A stretch of DNA of 64,000 nucleotides from Planctomycetota bacterium (lineage in GTDB: Bacteria > Planctomycetota > Planctomycetia > Pirellulales > PNKZ01): the NCBI GenBank assembly GCA_018242585.1, contig JAFEBQ010000003.1, positions 97,151 to 161,150 of the forward strand, read 5' to 3'. The position numbers and the translations under genes were made by a program. This document shows positions 50,968 to 60,291 of the stretch, in pieces. Each line of letters begins with the position of its first letter. The first letter of the stretch is position 1. Under the pieces are notes generated by a model, which was not told the DNA's origin, searched no databases, and saw only the letters and a list, made by a program, of their open reading frames with translations.

Positions 50968-52161
50968 ATGCGTCCGCTCGTCTCGCGTATTGTCCAAGCC
51001 TTGGAACCGTCGGCCACCTTGGCCATGGCCGCCAAAGCGCGGGAATTGAAAGCGGCGGGCAAGACGGTGTACGACTTCAGCGTCGGCGAGCCTGACTTCA
51101 ACACCCCCGACCACATCTGCCAGGCTGCCACGCGCGCCATGGCCGCGGGCCACACTCACTACACTGCGTCGTCGGGGATCAACGAGCTGCGCGCCGCCGT
51201 GGCCAAGCAATACAAAGAACGTCACGGACTCGACTACGCCGCCACGCAGGTCATTGTCTCGAACGGCGCCAAGCACTCGTTGCACAATGTTTTAACCACG
51301 CTGTGCGATCCGGGCGACGAGGTGATCATTCCCGCGCCGTATTGGGTCAGCTATGCCGAACTGGTCAAGCTGACCGGTGGCAAGCCGGTGATTGTTTCGA
51401 CCACCGAAGCGAACCACTTCAAGCTGACACCTGCCGAGTTGCGGGCCGCGATCACGCCCAAGGCGAAAGTCTTGCTCCTCTGCTCGCCGTCGAACCCGAC
51501 GGGAAGCATGTACTCGCCCGACGAGTTGGGCGCGCTGGCCGACGTGGTGCTCGAGCACGATCTGCTGGTGATCAGCGACGAGATTTACGAGCGGCTGGTC
51601 TACGGCCAACACAAGTTCGTCAGCTTTGCCACCGTGCGGCCGGGCCTGCAGGAACGGACCGTGATCGTCAACGGCGTAAGCAAGGCCTATGCCATGACCG
51701 GCTGGCGCATTGGCTGGACCCTCTCGCCGCCGGCCGTGGCCAAGGCGATGGACGGGTTGCAAAGCCAGGAAACGTCGAACCCGTCGAGCGTCAGCCAATA
51801 TGCCGCGCTGGCCGCCCTGGAAGGCCCGCAGCAATGCGTCGATGAAATGCTCAAGCACTTCGCCGAGCGGCGCGAGTACGTCACCACGCGGCTGGCCGCG
51901 CTGCCGAACATGAAGGCGACCGAAATGGGGGGCGCGTTCTACGCATTCATCAATATCCAGGCTCACCTGGGACGCGATTACGCCGGCGCGCCGGTCAAAA
52001 ATTCGAGCGACTGGTGCCTGCAACTCCTAGCGCAACAAGGAGTGGCCACGGTGATGGGCTCGGCCTTCGGCGCCGAAGGGTACGCGCGACTGTCGTACGC
52101 GACGAATCTCGAAACGCTGCGCGCCGGCTTCGACCGGATTGAAGCCTTTTTGAAGTCGTAG
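50968..52161 (+). CDS. Aspartate/aromatic-type aminotransferase (class I, PLP)
   Basis: 397 residues from the ATG at 50968, chosen because AAAGGA lies 7 bp before it; an ATG at 50962 is too close. Class I fold with Schiff-base Lys239 in VNGVSKAYAMTGWRIGW, the SPSNPTG and SDEIYERLVYG motifs, and FSVGEPDFNTP near the N-terminus. The pattern matches aspartate/prephenate aminotransferases of the Ib subgroup. It transfers amino groups from aspartate or glutamate to 2-oxo acids; the exact pair cannot be set by sequence. It is monocistronic and is followed by a composite palindrome. Confidence 0.9.
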   Translation: MRPLVSRIVQALEPSATLAMAAKARELKAAGKTVYDFSVGEPDFNTPDHICQAATRAMAAGHTHYTASSGINELRAAVAKQYKERHGLDYAATQVIVSNGAKHSLHNVLTTLCDPGDEVIIPAPYWVSYAELVKLTGGKPVIVSTTEANHFKLTPAELRAAITPKAKVLLLCSPSNPTGSMYSPDELGALADVVLEHDLLVISDEIYERLVYGQHKFVSFATVRPGLQERTVIVNGVSKAYAMTGWRIGWTLSPPAVAKAMDGLQSQETSNPSSVSQYAALAALEGPQQCVDEMLKHFAERREYVTTRLAALPNMKATEMGGAFYAFINIQAHLGRDYAGAPVKNSSDWCLQLLAQQGVATVMGSAFGAEGYARLSYATNLETLRAGFDRIEAFLKS

Positions 52162-52176
52162 TCTCGATATCACAGC

Positions 52177-52318
52177 GGGTAGCACCGGTTGCTTGCAACC
52201 GGTGTTGCGCGGCAACAAGAGGCGCTGGGGGACGGTCAGCGCCTGTTGGCGAAGCGCCATGCACGCCACCTCTTGCGGGCTTCGCCCGCCCAGGTTGGCA
52301 AGCAACCTGGGCTACCCG
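52177..52318. repeat. Composite four-hairpin palindrome, copy 5
   Basis: Boundaries are GGTAGCA and GGCTACCC. Left stems are CCGGTTGCTTGCAACCGG and GTTGCGCGGCAACAAGAGG; right stems are CCTCTTGCGGGCTTCGCCCGC and CAGGTTGGCAAGCAACCTG. The outer stems differ from the other copies but keep their pairing. It lies 16 bp after the aminotransferase stop, in a 363-bp gap with no gene. Confidence 0.75.
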
Positions 52319-52524
52319 ATGTCGCTAACGGGTTTGCCACTTCTCGCATCCTCCAGTTCCGATTTTGCCGCCGGCCAACAAAAGATTGAATGACGGCGCA
52401 AGGCTGGCCGATCTTACGCTCGACGCGGCCGGCGCAAACTCGGCCGTCTATAACGGTTGTCCGGCGACTGCCGGCACGGTATGAGTAACGGTGTCGGGGC
52501 CCCGTCCCACAGAGCACGCGCGCC

Positions 52525-53994
52525 ATGAACATCCTGTTGGCATCTAGCGAAGCGATTCCTTTCGCCAAGACCGGCGGTCTGGCCGACGTGGCTGGCACCT
52601 TGCCCGCCGAGTTGGCTCGGCTGGGACATCGCGCCGCGCTGATCATGCCCGCCTATCGCCGAGCGCTCAAAGCCGGCTTGCCGATCGAAGCCACGGGGCT
52701 CGACTTCGAAGTCCAACTCGGCTCGCGGACCGTGGCGGGCACGTTGCTGCGCAGCCAACTGCCCGGGACCGACGTGCCGGTCTATCTGGTGCGTCAGGAT
52801 CAGTACTATGACCGGGACGAGCTGTACGGCGCCGGCGGCATCGACTACGAGGACAACTGCGAGCGGTTCGTCTTCTTCTGCCGGGCGGTCTTCCAGGCGA
52901 TCCGGCTGTTGAAGCTGCCCGTCGATGTGATCCACGCCAACGATTGGCAGACCGGACTCCTGCCGGCGCTGTTGAAGATCGAGCATCGCGGCCGGCCGGG
53001 CTTCGAGCGCGTGGCCTCGCTGTTGACGATTCACAACATGGCTTACCAGGGGCAGTTCTGGCACTGGGACATGACCCTCACCGGGCTCGACTGGAAATAC
53101 TTCAACTGGCACCAGATGGAGTTCTACGGCAAGCTCAACTTGCTAAAGACCGGCCTTACGTCCGCCGACGCGCTGAACACCGTCAGCCCGCGCTACGCCG
53201 AGGAGATTCAAACCCCGGCTTTCGGTTGCGGCCTGGAAGGGGTGCTGCAAGCGCGGCGGAACGTGCTGTCGGGCATCATCAACGGCGTCGACTACGGCGT
53301 CTGGAATCCGGCGATCGACAGCCAACTGCCCGAGATGTACGACGCCACGACGGTCGAGCGTGGCAAGCCGGCGTGCAAAGCCTGGCTGCAGCAAGAGTTG
53401 AACTTGCCGGTTGACCCGCGCGTGCCGCTCATCGGTTTTGTTGGCCGACTGGCCGAGCAGAAGGGGCTCGACCTGATCAGCAACGTGCTGCCCGACTGGA
53501 TGCACAGCAGCCCGGCCCAGTGGGTGTTCCTGGGCACCGGCGAGCCGCGGTTCCATCAATTGCTGACCGAGATGGCGGCCCGCTGTCCCCAGAAGCTGGC
53601 CGTGCAATTGAAGTTCTCCGACGCCATGGCCCACCGCATTGAAGCCGGCTCGGACATCTTTCTGATGCCCAGCCGGTTCGAACCGTGCGGGCTCAACCAG
53701 CTATATAGCTTGAAATACGGCACCGTGCCGGTGGTTCACGCGACCGGCGGTCTGGCCAACACGGTGACCGATTGCACGGACGTGACGCTGGCCGATGGCA
53801 CGGCCACGGGGTTCACGTTCGACGAGTACGACGCTCGGGTGCTCAGCGCGACGCTCGGCCGGGCGTGCGAACTGTACGGGCGCCCCGAGCAGTGGAGCAA
53901 GCTGATGCAAAACGGCATGCGCCAGGACTGGTCGTGGGGCCGCAGCGCACGCGAATACGTCGCGCTGTACGAATCGATGCTGGCGCGAATCTAG
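52525..53994 (+). CDS. glgA: Glycogen synthase
   Basis: 489 residues, standard for ADP-glucose-dependent GT5 glycogen synthase. The KTGGLADV motif (15-22) binds the ADP-glucose phosphates. [21 protein letters not shown] and [14 protein letters not shown] mark the two Rossmann domains, and [21 protein letters not shown] is the C-terminal catalytic loop with its Glu. The enzyme extends alpha-1,4-glucan. No glgB/C/P is adjacent. A RAYT element begins 30 bp after the stop. The leader (52319-52524) holds no clear promoter. Confidence 0.95.
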   Translation: MNILLASSEAIPFAKTGGLADVAGTLPAELARLGHRAALIMPAYRRALKAGLPIEATGLDFEVQLGSRTVAGTLLRSQLPGTDVPVYLVRQDQYYDRDELYGAGGIDYEDNCERFVFFCRAVFQAIRLLKLPVDVIHANDWQTGLLPALLKIEHRGRPGFERVASLLTIHNMAYQGQFWHWDMTLTGLDWKYFNWHQMEFYGKLNLLKTGLTSADALNTVSPRYAEEIQTPAFGCGLEGVLQARRNVLSGIINGVDYGVWNPAIDSQLPEMYDATTVERGKPACKAWLQQELNLPVDPRVPLIGFVGRLAEQKGLDLISNVLPDWMHSSPAQWVFLGTGEPRFHQLLTEMAARCPQKLAVQLKFSDAMAHRIEAGSDIFLMPSRFEPCGLNQLYSLKYGTVPVVHATGGLANTVTDCTDVTLADGTATGFTFDEYDARVLSATLGRACELYGRPEQWSKLMQNGMRQDWSWGRSAREYVALYESMLARI

Positions 53995-54023
53995 AGTGTT
54001 GCGTCTACGTTACGTACTCCCCT

Positions 54024-54614
54024 CAAGCCCAGGGGTTTCACCCCCTGGGTTCATATCCCTTCGTCCATCGCCAGACCCAAGCTCCCTCTTCGGCATGCGC
54101 AAGAATGTATCGGAACGCGGCGAGTTGATGAGCGCGGTTCTTGATACGTAGCGTCTTGCTTCTTATGCCCCAAAGCTTTCGGCTCCACCCGTGCTTTTTG
54201 GCTTGGTGCCAGGCATGCATCTTTGCTGCGCCAGTCCATGCTCGCGATTGTGTTCGTGGTAGTTTTGCCAGGAGATGGACGTGCCGGTTGGCAACGGCAA
54301 TGCAGATCACCATCGCTCCATTTCGTTCGAGCCGTTCCCTCAGCGCTTCGCCGATCACGGGGCGGAGGCGCGGCGGAAACGATGCGGGGCGATGCATCAT
54401 CTCGCGCTTGCTGCGACGTTCCCGTTCTGCATACTGCTCTGGCGGTGGCGGATTCTTATAATCACCCTCGACATGTTCACGATGGTGACGTGTGCGAAAG
54501 CCACGCAAATCGCCGTAAAGCCAGGCACCATAGGCGGTGAGAACGATGTGCTGCCAAATAGGTTGTTCGGTACACATGGTCAGAGGAACCCAGGGGGTGA
54601 AACCCCTGGGCTTG
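54024..54614. mobile_element. Second RAYT element with perfect 29-bp inverted ends
   Basis: The 29-bp segment at 54024-54052 (starting CAAGCCCAGGGGTTTCACCC) is repeated exactly inverted at 54586-54614, and each copy is itself a hairpin (CCCAGGGG/CCCCCTGGG). They enclose the transposase gene. One end is 30 bp after glgA; the other is 4 bp from the next gene's stop. The perfect identity suggests recent activity or strong constraint. Confidence 0.85.
54038..54577 (-). CDS. RAYT-type HUH transposase, second lineage
   Basis: 179 residues from the ATG at 54577, 8 bp inside the element's right end. The family core is visible: QHIVLTAYGAWLYGDLRGFR at the N-terminus, the HUH motif ANRHVHLLAK in the middle, and RYILAHAEEGAWVW near the end, where the Tyr stands at the nucleophile position. 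Its sequence is unrelated in detail to the transposase at 5751-6203, so it is a distinct RAYT branch. The stop codon (54038-54040) lies inside the left 29-bp hairpin, so the last few codons double as the transposon end. It would process single-stranded hairpins; no other gene is in the element. Confidence 0.75.
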   Translation of the reverse strand: MCTEQPIWQHIVLTAYGAWLYGDLRGFRTRHHREHVEGDYKNPPPPEQYAERERRSKREMMHRPASFPPRLRPVIGEALRERLERNGAMVICIAVANRHVHLLAKLPRTQSRAWTGAAKMHAWHQAKKHGWSRKLWGIRSKTLRIKNRAHQLAAFRYILAHAEEGAWVWRWTKGYEPRG

Positions 54615-54618
54615 TGGA

Positions 54619-55968
54619 TCATTTTTCGAGGTGTATCGAGTATAGAGCTATACAGTCGTTTTTCCCGCCGTGCGCGCAGGGATCGATGCGCAACTGGACG
54701 ATCGCGCCGCGATACCGCGGCGCGTTGGCGAGTAGCACGCGATACTCGCGCTGTTTACCGTCGCCCACGATGGGAAACGCCAGCCGCCGTTGTTCGCTGA
54801 ACCCCGACTCGGCCAGCGTGCTCCAGAACACCTGAGCGTGTGTGTCACTGGTCTTGATGGCGGCAGCGATCACCAGCGTGCCGGCTGCTTCGGCCTGCCA
54901 GAACGTCGGCGGTGAAATCAACTGCGGGTCGTCTCGGTCGAGCTTGACCACCAGCGGCCCCCGCTCGCGATTTGGCGGCGCGGCCTGCCAGGCGTTGTCC
55001 GTGGCGTTGATCCAGTTCCAACCTTGCCGCGCGTGCGTGAAATGCCAGCGCGGCAACCCGAGCCACGCGGCATGGGACGCCACCCAGGCCCGAATCTCGT
55101 CGAGCGAGCCCAGCAGCAGAGTGTAGCGGTAGTCGTAGCGAATGTCGTGGTCGATGATCTCGCTGCGCACGGGCGACATGTACCCGGTGGGATTGTCCTT
55201 CGGCCCTCCTTTTCCTGGCTTGCCGGCAAACCCGCCGCCATAGAACACACAATCCGGGCTATAGATTCCCAACCCCCAGTCGCGATCGTTCACCAACGCC
55301 GACCAGCGCTCGGTCGCGTACCAATGGGTCCACGGCCCCGGTTCGCCGGCCGGTTTGACGATTTGGGTCAGCGCGCCGCCGGTGAAGGGGCGTGGGCCGT
55401 TGTAGGTCATCAGCTTCCAGTACGGCCCGTTGGTATAAACCGCTGGCAGCTCTTGCAGCCGGGCCTGGTACTGCGTCTTATCCGCACGGTGATTGATAAA
55501 CCGGCAGCGCACCTGAGCCGCGCGGCCATTGAGTTCGATCCAGCATTCGTACTCACACTCGCCGGGCACATTGTCCAGCGGCCACTGCATGGGGCGACAC
55601 TTTACGTACAACGTCCGCCCGTCGTTGACGTGAGCCAGAATCTCGGAGCCATGCCCAAAGTCGTCGCCGGTCTGGATCGGGTTCCAACCGATGTGTTCCC
55701 AGTGGGGCTTCGGCCGTTTGTCGCCGATAGTGAACGGGACCGGCCCCGAGTAGTGGGACATCTGAATCTGGCGTCCCAGGTCGTAGCTATTGACGACGTT
55801 CTCGTCGCGCCCCGCCGGCGAGAAGTAGGTGATCGCCCCGCCAAGTTTCAGATCGACGCCGATCTTGACATTGCCGTTGTCCAGATAGCTCATCGAGTCT
55901 TCGCCCGCGCGTAGCGACGCAGCGAAGCACAACAGCAACAGCGCAACAACACGAACGGCGTAACTCAT
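54619..55968 (-). CDS. Secreted beta-rich protein, unknown
   Basis: 449 residues from the ATG at 55968 with a signal peptide (MSYAVRVVALLLLCFAASLR, cleavage after RAG). The start of the mature chain, YLDNGNVKIGVDLKLGGAIT, is typical of beta-sandwich sugar-active or sugar-binding domains. Aromatic-rich beta strands follow (RPMQWPLDNVPGECEYECWI, YWKLMTYNGPRPF), then a C-terminal jelly-roll-like segment. No catalytic pair is evident. It could act on or bind carbohydrate, but that is conjecture. The stop lies 4 bp from a RAYT element; it is followed upstream by the aldolase gene on the same strand, separated by 47 bp, perhaps co-transcribed. Confidence 0.5.
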   Translation of the reverse strand: MSYAVRVVALLLLCFAASLRAGEDSMSYLDNGNVKIGVDLKLGGAITYFSPAGRDENVVNSYDLGRQIQMSHYSGPVPFTIGDKRPKPHWEHIGWNPIQTGDDFGHGSEILAHVNDGRTLYVKCRPMQWPLDNVPGECEYECWIELNGRAAQVRCRFINHRADKTQYQARLQELPAVYTNGPYWKLMTYNGPRPFTGGALTQIVKPAGEPGPWTHWYATERWSALVNDRDWGLGIYSPDCVFYGGGFAGKPGKGGPKDNPTGYMSPVRSEIIDHDIRYDYRYTLLLGSLDEIRAWVASHAAWLGLPRWHFTHARQGWNWINATDNAWQAAPPNRERGPLVVKLDRDDPQLISPPTFWQAEAAGTLVIAAAIKTSDTHAQVFWSTLAESGFSEQRRLAFPIVGDGKQREYRVLLANAPRYRGAIVQLRIDPCAHGGKNDCIALYSIHLEK

Positions 55969-56015
55969 GCAGGTGTTCACCGAGAACTAACGTCGCCGAC
56001 TCCGAAGAAAGAGAA

Positions 56016-57320
56016 TCACTCGTGCGATTCATTCGGACAAAAGTGCGCCAGCAGCTCGGCAATTACAGCCTCGTTCATTGGCGTGACCGGCCCGAGCGCG
56101 CGGCCGTTGACCAGCGCTTCGGCCGTCGACTCGAGCACTTCCAACCGGTCGAACGCATCGAGCACCGTCCGCCCCAGCACCAGCACGCCGTCGTTTTCCA
56201 GCAGCGCGATCGGCCGCGTCGGCGAGACCGCGGCCGCCACCTGCTCGGGCGCGCTGAACTGCAAGCCAAACGGCACCCGCTGCACGTCGCGCAGGAACAG
56301 ATAGCTCTCGGGGATGGTTCGCGACTCGAGCTGGGTCGGCGTCACGCTGAAGGCCGTGGCATTCACCGGGTAGCCGTTGACGATCGATTGAATCTCGGGA
56401 TAGCGATCGTAAACCGCCTGGTGAATCAGCGTGGCCCGGCTGGGCCAACGATCCGCCTCGCGCTGGCTGTGCGAGACCAGCACCAAATCGTCGATGTCGA
56501 TCCGCGCCCGATCGATCTGGTACGGAGTAATTAGGAACTTGTCGGCGTCGACCCGAGCCGAGAAGGTTCCCTCGGTGCTGATGAACAGCCGCTGGCGATA
56601 GCCACGACGGACAAAGTCGCGCAGATTGCGGCGCAGTTCGTTCTCGCCGCTGGTCGGCATGGGGCGATAGAACTCCGCCAGCTTCAGCGCCCCTTGCGGC
56701 GGCAACGCCAATTGCTGGTCGTCCAGGTAGCGCAACTTGCCGAGCGCCGTGGCCTTGATGATCGTCTTGGCCGTGAACTCCAGCGTCTCAAAGCGCTGAA
56801 AGGCCTCGGACATGTCGCGGCCGGCCACGACCACGCCGTGGTTTTCGAGCATCACACAGTTGTGTCCCGCGGCGAATTGCGCCGCGATGTTCTTTCCCAG
56901 TTGCTGGCTGCCCGGCAGCGCGTACGGCGCAAAGCCGACCTCGCCGCACACCCGCCGGGCCTGATGCAACAAACAAGTATTCGGCGCGAGCCGACAGATG
57001 CTGAACGCCACCAGCGCCACGGGGTGAGCATGGACGATCGCCCGCAGGTCGGGCCGCGCCGCGTAGATTTGCTGGTGAAAGGGCAACTCGCTCGACGGCG
57101 GGTGACGCCCCTCGACCGCGCCGTCGTGGCGCAGACAGACCATGTCGTCGCGCGTCAGGCTCCCCTTGTCGACGCGGGCCGGGGTGATCCAAATGTCGTC
57201 GCGCGTATCGTGCAGCGACAAGTTGCCGCCCGAGGTGGTCGTCATCCGATACTGGTAGATTCGCTCGATCGAATCGAGCAACTGATCGCGCGGATGCAGG
57301 AAGACTTGGCGATTGAGCAT
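56016..57320 (-). CDS. Tandem class II aldolase/adducin protein with degenerate second domain
   Basis: 434 residues made of two class II aldolase domains. Domain 1 (about 10-210) keeps TTSGGNLSLHD, SSELPFHQQIY, AIVHAHPVALVAFS (two zinc His) and MLENHGVVVAG (third His). Domain 2 (about 225-430) shows the matching STEGTFSARVD, TLIHQAVYD, SIVNGYPVNATAFS and LLENDGVLVLG, where the zinc His residues are replaced by Asn/Gly/Tyr and Asp. Domain 2 is therefore probably non-catalytic. Class II aldolases cleave or epimerise sugar phosphates such as fuculose- or ribulose-phosphate. The fusion of an active and an inactive copy is notable. It lies upstream of the secreted beta-rich protein on the same strand. 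Confidence 0.8.
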   Translation of the reverse strand: MLNRQVFLHPRDQLLDSIERIYQYRMTTTSGGNLSLHDTRDDIWITPARVDKGSLTRDDMVCLRHDGAVEGRHPPSSELPFHQQIYAARPDLRAIVHAHPVALVAFSICRLAPNTCLLHQARRVCGEVGFAPYALPGSQQLGKNIAAQFAAGHNCVMLENHGVVVAGRDMSEAFQRFETLEFTAKTIIKATALGKLRYLDDQQLALPPQGALKLAEFYRPMPTSGENELRRNLRDFVRRGYRQRLFISTEGTFSARVDADKFLITPYQIDRARIDIDDLVLVSHSQREADRWPSRATLIHQAVYDRYPEIQSIVNGYPVNATAFSVTPTQLESRTIPESYLFLRDVQRVPFGLQFSAPEQVAAAVSPTRPIALLENDGVLVLGRTVLDAFDRLEVLESTAEALVNGRALGPVTPMNEAVIAELLAHFCPNESHE

Positions 57321-57401
57321 GGAGCAACTTCCCTGATTGCATCTGGCTTTAGTCCCCGGTCAATGACCGAGGGTTGATGACGTGGCAAGAACGATCGATC
57401 G

Positions 57402-58439
57402 TTACGAATGAGCCGCCGTTTCGCGGCAGCAGCGGGCGAACTCTTCCATTTCGACACGCCCGCCGACCACTAGCGGCGTCCGCTGGTGAATGCTGGTCGG
57501 CACAATGTCGAGCACGCGGCGGCGGCCGTCGGTGGCGATGCCGCCGGCCTGCTCGGCGATGTACGCGATCGGGTTCGCCTCGTACAACAGCCGCAACTTG
57601 CCCGAGGCGTGCTCGGCCGTGGGGGGGTACATGAAGATGCCCCCCTTGAGCAACGTGCGGTGAAAATCGCTGACCATCGAGCCGATGTACCGCGAGGCGT
57701 ACCGCTTGCCCAGCGCGCCGCCGCGCAGCCGTTCGATCATATCCTGATACTCCGCCGGAAACGTGTCGCGATAGGCCTCGTTGACCGAATAGTACTTCCC
57801 CTGCTCGGGCATCCGCATGTTGTCATGGCTGAGAATGTACGCGCCGATCGATGGATCGAGCGTGAAGCCAAACACGCCCCGCCCAACGCTATAGACCAAG
57901 ATCGTTGACGAGCCATACACGACGTAACCGGCGGCCACTTGTTGCGTGCCCGGCTGCAGCACCCACGACTCGCCGGTGTCGACCGGACCCGAGGTGGGAC
58001 AGCGGAGGATCGAGAATGTGGTGCCGACGCTGACGTTGACGTCGATGTTCGACGAACCGTCCAGCGGGTCGAAGACCACGGCATAGTGGGCGTTCGGGTT
58101 GTGCCGGTCGACGACCAGCGGACATTCGTTTTCTTCCGAGGCCAGCACGCCGACGCTCGAACGGCCCCCCAGCACGTGGATCAGCGTCTCGTTGGCAAAC
58201 ACATCGAGCTTCTGTTGCGACTCGCCGTGGGTGTTCGCGCCGCCGGCGTCACCCACGATGTCCAACAGGCCGGCGCGGCGGACCTTGGCCTGGATCATCT
58301 TGGTGGCCAGCGAGATGCCCGACAGCAACATCGAGAACTCGCCCGAGGCGCCGGGAAAGCGACGCTGCTCGCGCATGATGTGCATCTGGACGGTCACGAT
58401 CGGAGTTTCACCCGCGGCGTTGTCGCGGTCGTCAGTCAT
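57402..58439 (-). CDS. fbp: Fructose-1,6-bisphosphatase class 1
   Basis: 345 residues, matching class 1 FBPase. The metal and substrate motif is VVFDPLDGSSNIDVN, preceded by VLASEENE (metal Glu) and followed by the substrate region YIGSMVSDFHRTLLKGGIFM and KLRLLYEANPIAYIAEQAGG. It hydrolyses fructose-1,6-bisphosphate in gluconeogenesis. The ATG at 58439 follows the family N-terminus. It is separate from the aldolase by 81 bp and from the methyltransferase by 55 bp, all on one strand, so co-transcription is possible. Confidence 0.95.
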   Translation of the reverse strand: MTDDRDNAAGETPIVTVQMHIMREQRRFPGASGEFSMLLSGISLATKMIQAKVRRAGLLDIVGDAGGANTHGESQQKLDVFANETLIHVLGGRSSVGVLASEENECPLVVDRHNPNAHYAVVFDPLDGSSNIDVNVSVGTTFSILRCPTSGPVDTGESWVLQPGTQQVAAGYVVYGSSTILVYSVGRGVFGFTLDPSIGAYILSHDNMRMPEQGKYYSVNEAYRDTFPAEYQDMIERLRGGALGKRYASRYIGSMVSDFHRTLLKGGIFMYPPTAEHASGKLRLLYEANPIAYIAEQAGGIATDGRRRVLDIVPTSIHQRTPLVVGGRVEMEEFARCCRETAAHS

Positions 58440-58494
58440 GATGCGCTTCCTGTGGTGCGATTGGCCTAAGGCCCTGGCGTGATCTCTTCAATAC

Positions 58495-59547
58495 CTACCC
58501 TGTTGGCTTGCGGGCTGCAATGAGCGAAGCGTGCGCCAGGGTCGGCACGGTCGCTTCGACGCGCAGGCCGGCTCCCATGAGCCAGGCCCGATATTCGCCG
58601 CCGCTGTACGCCCGCCCTTCGGTAATGCTGAACAAAGCCGCCGAATAGAGCGCGATCGGCAACGGCCCGTCGAGCGCATCGTTCAATAAGACATCGTGGA
58701 TCAATAGCCAGCCCCCCGCGGGCAAGGCCGCGGCCACGCGGGCGATCAGCCGCCGGCAGTCGTCCACGTCCCAGTCATGCAACACATTGCACAGCAGCGC
58801 CACGTCGGCCCCCGCGGGGACCGGGTCGGCGAACATGTCGCCCGGCGCAAGCTGCAGCCGATCATGCACCCCTTGCTCGGCGGCCAATTCGGCCGCGACC
58901 TTCAGCACCTCGGGTCGGTCCCAGACCGTGGCCCGCAGCGTCGCGTGCCGCTCGAGCCAGGCGATGCTGTACAGCCCGGTTCCGCCGCCCACGTCGAGCA
59001 GGTGTTTGGCTCCGTCCAGCGGCCAGGATCGCGCGAGGACCGGCGCGACGTTCCGCGCCCGACCGGCCAGGGCCAGCGTCAGCGCTCGTGCCGACGCCTC
59101 GCGCTCCATGGCCGAGTCGACGCCGCTGCGATAGATGAAGGCGGTGCCGGGCTTGTCGTCGGCGGCCTGGGTCGGACGGTTGCTGCGCAAACAAGCGATC
59201 ATCCTGCGCACGCCCGGCGTGTCGGCAGCCAGTCCGATGTAGCCCGAGATGTCGAGCGCCCCGCCCGGCGTCAGATGTTCGCGGGCCAACGGGGCGAGCG
59301 AGAGCTTTCCTCCGGACTCTTCGAGCAAGCGCATCGCTCGCAGCGCGGAGAACAGGACCACGGCTGGCCGCTCGGCCAGTTGCAGTTCATCGCCGAGCGC
59401 CGCCATCGACTTGGGCCCGGCGGCCAAGCGGCCAAAGACGTTGAACTCGTGGACCGCCGCGGTCAGCAACTCGGTCCCATAGCTGCCGCGAAACAACTCG
59501 AAGATCGGCGCAGGGTCAGTCTCGGGCAGCGGCAACGGGCGAGGCAT
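58495..59547 (-). CDS. O-methyltransferase-like protein (class I SAM, dimerisation domain)
   Basis: 350 residues from the ATG at 59547. The N-terminal 100 residues form a winged-helix dimerisation domain (IFELFRGSYGTELLTAAVHE, LLEESGGKLSLAPLARE). The catalytic domain starts with HLLDVGGGTGLYSIAWLE (SAM site), then VWDRPEVLKVAAE, LAPGDMF, and LLCNVLHDWDVDDCRRL with a His at the usual catalytic base of plant-type O-methyltransferases (HxWD). These methylate hydroxyls of phenolic or polyketide products. It is not next to the type III PKS (32 kb away), but could act on it; that is only a suggestion. A longer start to 59601 is not favoured. Confidence 0.8.
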   Translation of the reverse strand: MPRPLPLPETDPAPIFELFRGSYGTELLTAAVHEFNVFGRLAAGPKSMAALGDELQLAERPAVVLFSALRAMRLLEESGGKLSLAPLAREHLTPGGALDISGYIGLAADTPGVRRMIACLRSNRPTQAADDKPGTAFIYRSGVDSAMEREASARALTLALAGRARNVAPVLARSWPLDGAKHLLDVGGGTGLYSIAWLERHATLRATVWDRPEVLKVAAELAAEQGVHDRLQLAPGDMFADPVPAGADVALLCNVLHDWDVDDCRRLIARVAAALPAGGWLLIHDVLLNDALDGPLPIALYSAALFSITEGRAYSGGEYRAWLMGAGLRVEATVPTLAHASLIAARKPTG

Positions 59548-59648
59548 AACGAATACAACGGCGCAAAAGACAAACTGACGGTGCGAAGCTGGATGCTGCA
59601 ACTATCGTAGACGATCAAACCAACCGAAGCGATCGCCTCGCCGGCAAC

Positions 59649-59679
59649 AAAAAAGCCCGCGGCGCAACGCGCCGCGGGC
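59649..59679 (-). terminator. Rho-independent terminator (minus strand)
   Basis: GCCCGCGGCGC (59655-59665) and GCGCCGCGGGC (59669-59679) form an 11-bp perfect stem with a 3-base loop. A run of six A residues (59649-59654) reads as Ts on the minus strand. It terminates the gene at 59728-60291. Family e arms (CTAGCAAC words) lie between the gene and the stem (59683-59714). Confidence 0.9.
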
Positions 59680-59727
59680 TTCAACTAGCAACTAGGAACC
59701 AGCAACTAGCAACTTTTACTCAGCAAC

Positions 59728-60291
59728 CTACTTCGCCGCCAGCTTGTTCACGTCGGTCATCACCGACTCGATGCAGCTTTCACACGACAGTCCTGACTCG
59801 AACACGTGGTTCACTTCGACCTTGCCATCGTTGGCGATGATGATCGTGAGTTGGGCTTGCGGGTTCAGCGAGTAGTTGCCCGGGCCGTTCTGGTAATCGA
59901 CCGGAATCACGACCGGGACATTGGCCAGGTTCTGCGAGGCGAAGCCCTTGGCGGTCGCTTCGGCGGCGGCCTTGTTGTCGGCCATCACGTTGACGAAGGC
60001 CCGCAATTGGCTTGCCGAGTTCTTGGCCACGGCGGCGTCGATCTGCTTGACCAGCGAGACCAGCTTCTCGTCGCTGCCGCGGGTAAAGACCATCACCATC
60101 GGGCGGTTGCCGTACTTGCAGCGGTAGCAAAGCTCCTTGCCGACCGAGACGTCGTCGTTCGGCGCGCCGCCCACTTTGACCACTTCAAAGGCGCCGATCG
60201 ACTGGCCGGGCTGCAAGCCGCTTCGTTCGGCGGCGGCCAACGTGCCGACCGCGATCAACAACGCCAGACCAACCGAGAGCATGCGCTTCAT
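59728..60291 (-). CDS. Secreted thioredoxin-like planctomycete protein
   Basis: 187 residues from the ATG at 60291. A signal peptide is visible (MKRMLSVGLALLIAVGTLAA, cleavage at AAA-ER). The mature chain contains ELCYRCKYGNRPMVMVF, a CxxC in a thioredoxin-like strand-helix position, then VPVVIPVDYQNGPGNYSLNP and LTIIIANDGKVEVNHVF, which fit the central and edge strands. SGLSCESCIESVM adds a second CxxC at the C-terminus. Members of similar planctomycete families have unknown redox roles. A clean terminator follows. The upstream 384-bp gap (60292-60675) holds a GC-rich stretch with no clear promoter. Confidence 0.65.
   Translation of the reverse strand: MKRMLSVGLALLIAVGTLAAAERSGLQPGQSIGAFEVVKVGGAPNDDVSVGKELCYRCKYGNRPMVMVFTRGSDEKLVSLVKQIDAAVAKNSASQLRAFVNVMADNKAAAEATAKGFASQNLANVPVVIPVDYQNGPGNYSLNPQAQLTIIIANDGKVEVNHVFESGLSCESCIESVMTDVNKLAAK

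Noticed and set aside
54223..54835. Plus-strand frames across the second RAYT gene
   Set aside because: The minus-strand reading contains the HUH and Tyr motifs and fits between the inverted ends; the plus-strand frames do not.
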